From Methanobacterium sp. (lineage in GTDB: Archaea; Methanobacteriota; Methanobacteria; Methanobacteriales; Methanobacteriaceae): a stretch of DNA of 18,367 nt. Of this stretch, positions 15,581-18,367 are shown piece after piece. Location: positions 1 to 18,367 of the forward strand of contig JAHRFX010000013.1 of the NCBI GenBank assembly GCA_019084405.1, in the 5' to 3' direction. The position numbers were made by a program, and so were the translations under genes. Numbering within the stretch: the stretch's first letter is position 1; every line of letters begins with the position of its first letter. Below the pieces are notes generated by a model, which worked only from the letters and a program-made list of their open reading frames with translations, did not search any database and had not been told where the DNA came from.

Positions 15581-15616
15581 AATAGAATTCAACCCATAAC
15601 ATGGAATAATTCTATT
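15581..15616 (-). terminator. Hairpin terminator after the upstream gene remnants
   Basis: AATAGAATT (15581-15589) pairs with AATTCTATT (15608-15616), and the inner CCAT/ATGG pair (15593-15596, 15600-15604 region) extends the hairpin. On the minus strand it is followed by TTTTTTCATTTCATTTTTT. It would end transcripts running leftward from about 15930. Confidence 0.55.
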
Positions 15617-15626
15617 TAAACGCTTT

Positions 15627-15716
15627 TCAACTTTCACCAGAGATAACACCTGTTTTAATCATGGCATCGCCTATCAATTTTGCCAGTAAACCTCCCAGTA
15701 CTGCTCCACTTAGTAT
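15627..15716 (-). pseudogene. C-terminal remnant of an ECF S component
   Basis: A 29-codon open frame bounded by an in-frame TAG (15717-15719) and a TGA (15627-15629). The peptide ILSGAVLGGLLAKLIGDAMI, then KTGVISGES, looks like the last membrane helix and tail of a YkoE-type S component (GGLLAK...L.KTGVL pattern). It has no start codon and is joined directly to the small GTPase remnant upstream. It is therefore a fragment left by deletion. Similarity is judged by eye only. Confidence 0.5.
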
Positions 15717-15930
15717 CTACAGCACCATCTATATTTTTGGACAATATATCCCGCATGAATTTGAACTGCTGTGCCCCAGAGGGACTGAATATTTGAATTT
15801 TTTTGTTGTTTATGGTGGCTTTCCCATAACTTGCAGCTTAGGTTTTCACCAGATCATTACATATGTGTTCCAGGGCGGTTTTTTTACCGGAATCTGCGTC
15901 TCCTAGCACTAAATTTTTTTTAATTTCCAT
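15717..15930 (-). pseudogene. Broken small GTPase gene (N-terminal part)
   Basis: It starts at ATG 15930 with GGTGATC upstream. The frame reads MEIKKNLVLGDADSGKKTAL, i.e. a P-loop region in which the final Ser/Thr of G-x4-GK[ST] is replaced by Lys. A TAA (15838-15840) interrupts the frame after KT. The same frame then goes on with ASYGKATINNKKIQIFSPSG and QQFKFMRDILSKNIDGAV, typical of the switch region and following helix of archaeal ARF/Rab-like small GTPases. It is cut at about 15717, where the ECF fragment begins. A damaged P-loop, a nonsense codon and truncation show it is a pseudogene. It lies 39 bases downstream of the ferritin-like gene. Confidence 0.65.
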
Positions 15931-15969
15931 AAGATCACCTTATTAATCACCAAAAAAAAAGAGGAGGGA

Positions 15970-16389
15970 TTATTTAAAGTAGCGCTCCAGGATTCCTTTT
16001 AACATCCAGGCATGTCGGGCTTCATCTCTGGAGCTTTCATCAAAAAAGTGATGGGCTGGATCTATATCAATTTCTTCAGCCTTCTTGGCAGCAGCTTTCT
16101 TTTCCTGATTAGCCATAGTTTCTCCCTTCATCATCATCTCCAGATTTTCCTTGAGGGTGGGTTTTATAACACCATTCATCTCAGCAAACATGGCCGCATG
16201 CTCAGCTTCATCCCAGGCGATGGTTTTGAGTACTTCAGCCACTTCAGGCATACCATCTCTTTGAGCTAGTCGGGCTATGGCCATGTACATACCTACTTCG
16301 GTGCATTCAGCTTTAAAATTTGCTTCAACAATTTTTTCTATTTCTGTCCCTTTAGAAACTCCTACTTCTTGTTCGTTTGTTGGTTCCAT
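15970..16389 (-). CDS. Ferritin-like diiron protein (rubrerythrin-type, no rubredoxin domain)
   Basis: 139 residues forming a four-helix ferritin-like domain. The first iron-binding helix is EANFKAECTEVGMYMAIARLA (from residue 22), the next carries WDEAEHAAMF (E61, H64). A long linker helix has NLEMMMKGETMANQ, and the last part has FFDESSRDEARHAWMLKG, the second E-x2-H motif. This spacing fits rubrerythrin or bacterioferritin-like proteins that reduce peroxide or handle iron; the C-terminal rubredoxin domain of classical rubrerythrin is absent. GGAG precedes the ATG. Two DtxR-type palindromes lie 34-70 bases before the start, so expression should respond to iron. The gene is intact although its downstream neighbours are broken. 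Confidence 0.85.
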   Translation of the reverse strand: MEPTNEQEVGVSKGTEIEKIVEANFKAECTEVGMYMAIARLAQRDGMPEVAEVLKTIAWDEAEHAAMFAEMNGVIKPTLKENLEMMMKGETMANQEKKAAAKKAEEIDIDPAHHFFDESSRDEARHAWMLKGILERYFK

Positions 16390-16422
16390 TATTTTATCTC
16401 CATTTAATAATTAACAATATTT

Positions 16423-16436
16423 TTAGGTGCGCCTAA
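16423..16436. promoter_or_regulatory. DtxR-type operator 1 of the ferritin-like gene
   Basis: TTAGGT-GC-GCCTAA is a 14-bp palindrome with one mismatch, extendable by flanking T/A. It lies downstream of the predicted transcription start, inside the short leader. It matches the operator on the feo ribosome binding site (3148-3161) at 12 of 14 positions. Confidence 0.75.
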
Positions 16437-16444
16437 ATTTATTG

Positions 16445-16458
16445 TTAGGTATACCTAA
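16445..16458. promoter_or_regulatory. DtxR-type operator 2 of the ferritin-like gene
   Basis: TTAGGT-AT-ACCTAA is a perfect palindrome whose centre is 22 bp from operator 1, about two helical turns, so dimers would bind on the same face of the DNA. It covers the predicted start site, about 25 bases after the TATA box on the minus strand. Confidence 0.8.
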
Positions 16459-16469
16459 ATCTTTTATAG

Positions 16470-16477
16470 TATATAAA
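16470..16477 (-). promoter_or_regulatory. TATA box and BRE of the ferritin-like gene
   Basis: The minus strand reads TTTATATA, preceded by GGAAAA (16478-16483) as BRE. The geometry puts transcription start at about 16448-16452, inside operator 2, which favours repression by blocking the polymerase. Confidence 0.7.
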
Positions 16478-16483
16478 TTTTCC

Positions 16484-16883
16484 TATTACTCTTGCTAATT
16501 TTTAGTATTCAAAAATTCAGATTAAAAAATAAAATCAAAAATAAAATTTGGTTTTTTAATTGCTTTTATCATTTATTAAATATTACTGGTAGTAAATATT
16601 CAATTTTGTTAAGATATAATTATTTTTAGTGCTCTTCATAAAAGGAATAGAAAAATAGAATTGTTTAAAGTCCTAATACAACTAGAATAATCCAGATATT
16701 CATGGTTTGGAAAATTAAAAATATTTTGTCATTTATATTAAAAGTATTATTCTTGCATACTTTCATTAAAACTACGGTTTACCCTATTAGAATAATTCCT
16801 CCTAAGGTCCACCACCTTAACTATCACCTCCACCTTTTTATCCTCACTTTTAGGACTATAATACTTCTTATAATCTCGTTTTA
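16484..16883. other. AT-rich intergenic region without a clear gene
   Basis: Nothing convincing is encoded. A minus-strand frame of about 45 codons follows the DUF457 stop in another frame (peptide containing KKVEVIVKVVDLRRNYSN, ending about 16753) but lacks an ATG, and may be a gene remnant. Small inverted repeats occur at about 16578-16600 (AATATTACT around GGT) and at 16803-16819 (TAAGGT-N5-ACCTTA). Confidence 0.35.
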
Positions 16884-17396
16884 TTATTCTTTATCCGACC
16901 TATTTTCAGTTTTATTTTCTTCCACATCTTCGTCCTGGGCCCAGATCTCATCCAGATCCGGCATCCCCACCGTCAGACCATAGGCCAACGGTACTAAACA
17001 GAAAATAATCAGCATGGCCAGGGCCACTTCCCGGCTGGATCCAGTGGTTATCCTGGACTTCTCCTTTTTAGGGTATAAAAGCCGGGTCTCAGAAAAGGGA
17101 TAAAATAAAGGCACACCCTTCTTGGTAGCACAGTCCAGGGCCACATGGGTAACGTAGGCCGATACTATGCTCAATCCCAGGGAGATGTTTATCATGAAGG
17201 CCAGTATGGCCGGTGCCAAAAAAATAAAGGAATGGCCAAAACCACGGTGCTTGCCTGTAACCTTGTCAATGATATCCGGTACCACTGATATCAGACCGGT
17301 GATTAACATTCCGGGAATGGTCACTGGTAAGTTGAATAGCCAGATCAGGACCAGGTAGAGTAATAGGCTGGTGGGTATGTGGGTCCAGAACCTCAT
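16884..17396 (-). CDS. DUF457/YdjM-type membrane-bound metal-dependent hydrolase
   Basis: 170 residues with about four hydrophobic segments. Family hallmarks are VVPDIIDKVTGKHRGFGHSF (Asp and His-rich metal motif near residues 38-58) and the later HVALDCATKKGVPLFYPFS (about 84-102). Both are typical of DUF457 proteins, related to phospholipase C-like membrane hydrolases and YdjM. The last 25 residues are acidic and polar (DEIWAQDEDVEENKTENRSD). The function is not established. Its ATG overlaps the stop of the preceding small gene (ATGA), so it is the third gene of a coupled operon. The base composition is richer in G and C than the surroundings, with frequent GCC and CTG codons. Confidence 0.8.
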   Translation of the reverse strand: MRFWTHIPTSLLLYLVLIWLFNLPVTIPGMLITGLISVVPDIIDKVTGKHRGFGHSFIFLAPAILAFMINISLGLSIVSAYVTHVALDCATKKGVPLFYPFSETRLLYPKKEKSRITTGSSREVALAMLIIFCLVPLAYGLTVGMPDLDEIWAQDEDVEENKTENRSDKE

Positions 17397-17655
17397 ACAT
17401 ACACCACCATGGATACATCATCTTCCACATCCATATCCAGAGGGAGGTCCATGCTGGTATATACAACCTCACCATCCAGGGCCATATCTATAATCCTTTC
17501 ACAGAACATGCACCGGGCCATTTCCAGGTCCAGAAAGCCCAACATTATTAAATAGTTATCCAGGGCCTCACAATAAATAGGCTCATCCAGGATAAAGACC
17601 AGCTCTTCTTTATCCTTGTCATAAATTAATTTTCCATCGACTTCGATTTTATCAC
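17393..17655 (-). pseudogene. Small acidic protein gene with an apparent one-base deletion
   Basis: No ordinary start codon opens this frame, yet from just after GTG 17655 it encodes a well-formed acidic peptide: KIEVDGKLIYDKDKEELVFI, then LDEPIYCEALDNYLIMLGFL, and later DLEMARCMFCERIIDMAL, ending DDVSMVVYV at 17393. GTG 17655 has AAGGGG upstream and reads VIKSKSMEN then stops, but adding one A to the A4 run would give VIK-IEVDGKLIYD. The intended product is about 87 residues and has no family I recognise. The stop overlaps the next ATG, which argues for a real gene. Either it was recently broken, or the sequence has a homopolymer error. An internal start (ATG of MLGFLD) is a less likely option. 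Confidence 0.65.
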
Positions 17656-17663
17656 ACCCCTTT

Positions 17664-18029
17664 CTATCTTGCTACAAAAATAAAGGTTCTAAATACTATA
17701 ACTGCCAACCAGAAAGCACCTGTAACTTCAAAAGCAAATCGCAGGCTCACCCTCAAAAAAGCCAGGAAAATCAGCACACTGATTCCTCCAAAAACAAAGA
17801 TGCTGATATCCACCTCATCAAAGCTCTCCTCCATGTCATCTTCATTCACCACCTCAAAGACCTTGTACAAACCATAGGCACCTTTCTTGAAGCGACCAAA
17901 AAGGGAACCCACCAGGATCACTCTTTCAAATTCAGATATGCTTAGCCAGGCCCGGGCCACACTGGCCGTTATGCGTTCAAAATGGTTAAAAATAACAACC
18001 ACCTTTTTTCGGGCAGTCTTACTCGCCAT
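17664..18029 (-). CDS. Membrane protein of unknown function
   Basis: About 121 residues from ATG 18029 (MASKTARKKVVVIFNHFERI). An upstream ATG at 18068 would add 13 residues, but that stretch may be foreign DNA from the IS fragment. The first half is soluble, amphipathic and basic, then a short acidic stretch (EVVNEDDMEESFDEVD) leads to two hydrophobic segments (ISIFVFGGISVLIFLAFL and VTGAFWLAVIVFRTFIFVA). I do not recognise a family. It is the first gene of the three-gene operon, with a nine-base gap to the next start. The 5' region, and possibly the promoter, seems to have been replaced by the insertion sequence fragment beginning near 18047. Confidence 0.65.
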   Translation of the reverse strand: MASKTARKKVVVIFNHFERITASVARAWLSISEFERVILVGSLFGRFKKGAYGLYKVFEVVNEDDMEESFDEVDISIFVFGGISVLIFLAFLRVSLRFAFEVTGAFWLAVIVFRTFIFVAR

Positions 18030-18046
18030 GATCTTTTTAGAGTTAG

Positions 18047-18367
18047 ATGATGTTTGAGTTAGCATCAAAATCCGTGGGAATTAGCGCGTCAACAGGCTAT
18101 ATATGGTTAAAAAGATGGAATGAAGAAGGATTAAATGGATTAATACCTAAATATGATGGGGGAAAACCCCTTAAGCTTTCTGAAGAAGATTATAAGAGAT
18201 TAGATGAAATATTAGAAAAAACTCCTAATTTAACTGCAGATATAGTCAGTGACATTCTGAAATCTGAATTTGGAGTTGTATTTTTCAGATAGGCACATTT
18301 CTAGGATTCTTAAAAAGCTTAATTATACGTATACAAAGCCATTTATGATTTATTCTAAAATGCCAGA
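18047..18367 (+). mobile_element. IS630-family transposase, N-terminal part, frameshifted, runs off the window
   Basis: The frame from ATG 18047 gives a helix-turn-helix typical of IS630 transposases: FELASKSVGISASTGYIWLK, RWNEEGLNGLIPKYDGGKP, then LSEEDYKRLDEILEKTPNLT. It stops at 18290-18292. Removing one T from the T5 run (18281-18285) continues it as VFSDRHISRILKKLNYTYTK, then PFMIYSKMP, to the last base, exactly as expected for this family. The usual first 20 or so residues are missing, because an in-frame TAG lies directly before the ATG, so the 5' end is truncated as well. The DDE catalytic part would lie beyond the window. Confidence 0.8.

Noticed and set aside
15661..15906. Plus-strand open frame of 81 codons
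   Set aside because: The opposite strand carries recognisable GTPase and ECF pieces with a proper ribosome binding site; the plus frame has no such support.
16702..16983. Plus-strand hydrophobic frame of 93 codons
   Set aside because: It runs into the antisense of the DUF457 gene, lacks a ribosome binding site, and its hydrophobicity comes from T-rich DNA.
1..18367. tRNA or rRNA genes
   Set aside because: No cloverleaf with GTTCRA-type T-loop or rRNA-like stretch was recognised on reading either strand; a tRNA search program was not available, so this is a negative by eye.

Overview
The window looks like a piece of an AT-rich methanogenic archaeon of the order Methanobacteriales, most likely Methanobacterium or a close relative. 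The best evidence is a stand-alone C-terminal DNA polymerase B subunit (the split PolB2 known from Methanothermobacter) overlapping ribosomal protein S8e. Supporting evidence is an ExoIII protein that reads like Mth212, HypE, archaeal TATA boxes (TTTATATA) and GGTG-type ribosome binding sites. Assignments rest on motifs and remembered family features; no search was run.

Layout. 1-334: unusual non-coding DNA, with a tandem hairpin repeat at the very start and a 49-bp palindrome between 7-bp direct repeats. 335-2576 (+): universal stress protein, a small DUF485-like membrane protein and an ActP-type sodium/solute symporter, tightly coupled. 2577-3147: long AT-rich gap with a terminator-like hairpin and the feo promoter. 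3161-6711 (+): a DtxR regulator fused to a FeoA domain, FeoB, and an Mth212-like ExoIII. 6756-11131 (-): a coiled-coil membrane protein, a winged-helix AAA-type ATPase, a HAD hydrolase, PolB2 and S8e. 11518-13476 (+): HypE, an RDD membrane protein and a DUF5654 protein.

The right part is rearranged. An ABC-2 type ATPase gene (13567 to about 14325) carries a -1 frameshift in an A7 run and then fuses to the C-terminal end of an IS630-family transposase. A truncated N-terminal part of an IS630 transposase lies at 18047-18367. Between them are a divergent Cys-rich DtxR-like regulator with an overlapping zinc-ribbon gene, broken and disordered pieces of an ECF-transporter S component and of a small GTPase, an intact ferritin-like/rubrerythrin-like gene, and a three-gene, visibly more GC-rich operon. 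That operon holds a DUF457 membrane protein, a small gene with an apparent one-base deletion, and a membrane protein of unknown function.

The strongest connecting theme is iron. A 14-bp palindrome, TTAGGT-N2-ACCTAA, sits on the ribosome binding site of the dtxR/feoA-feoB operon. Two further copies, 22 bp apart, sit at the predicted transcription start of the ferritin-like gene. This predicts a DtxR-type regulon joining ferrous iron uptake and iron storage or peroxide defence inside one window, with two different DtxR-like proteins as candidate regulators.
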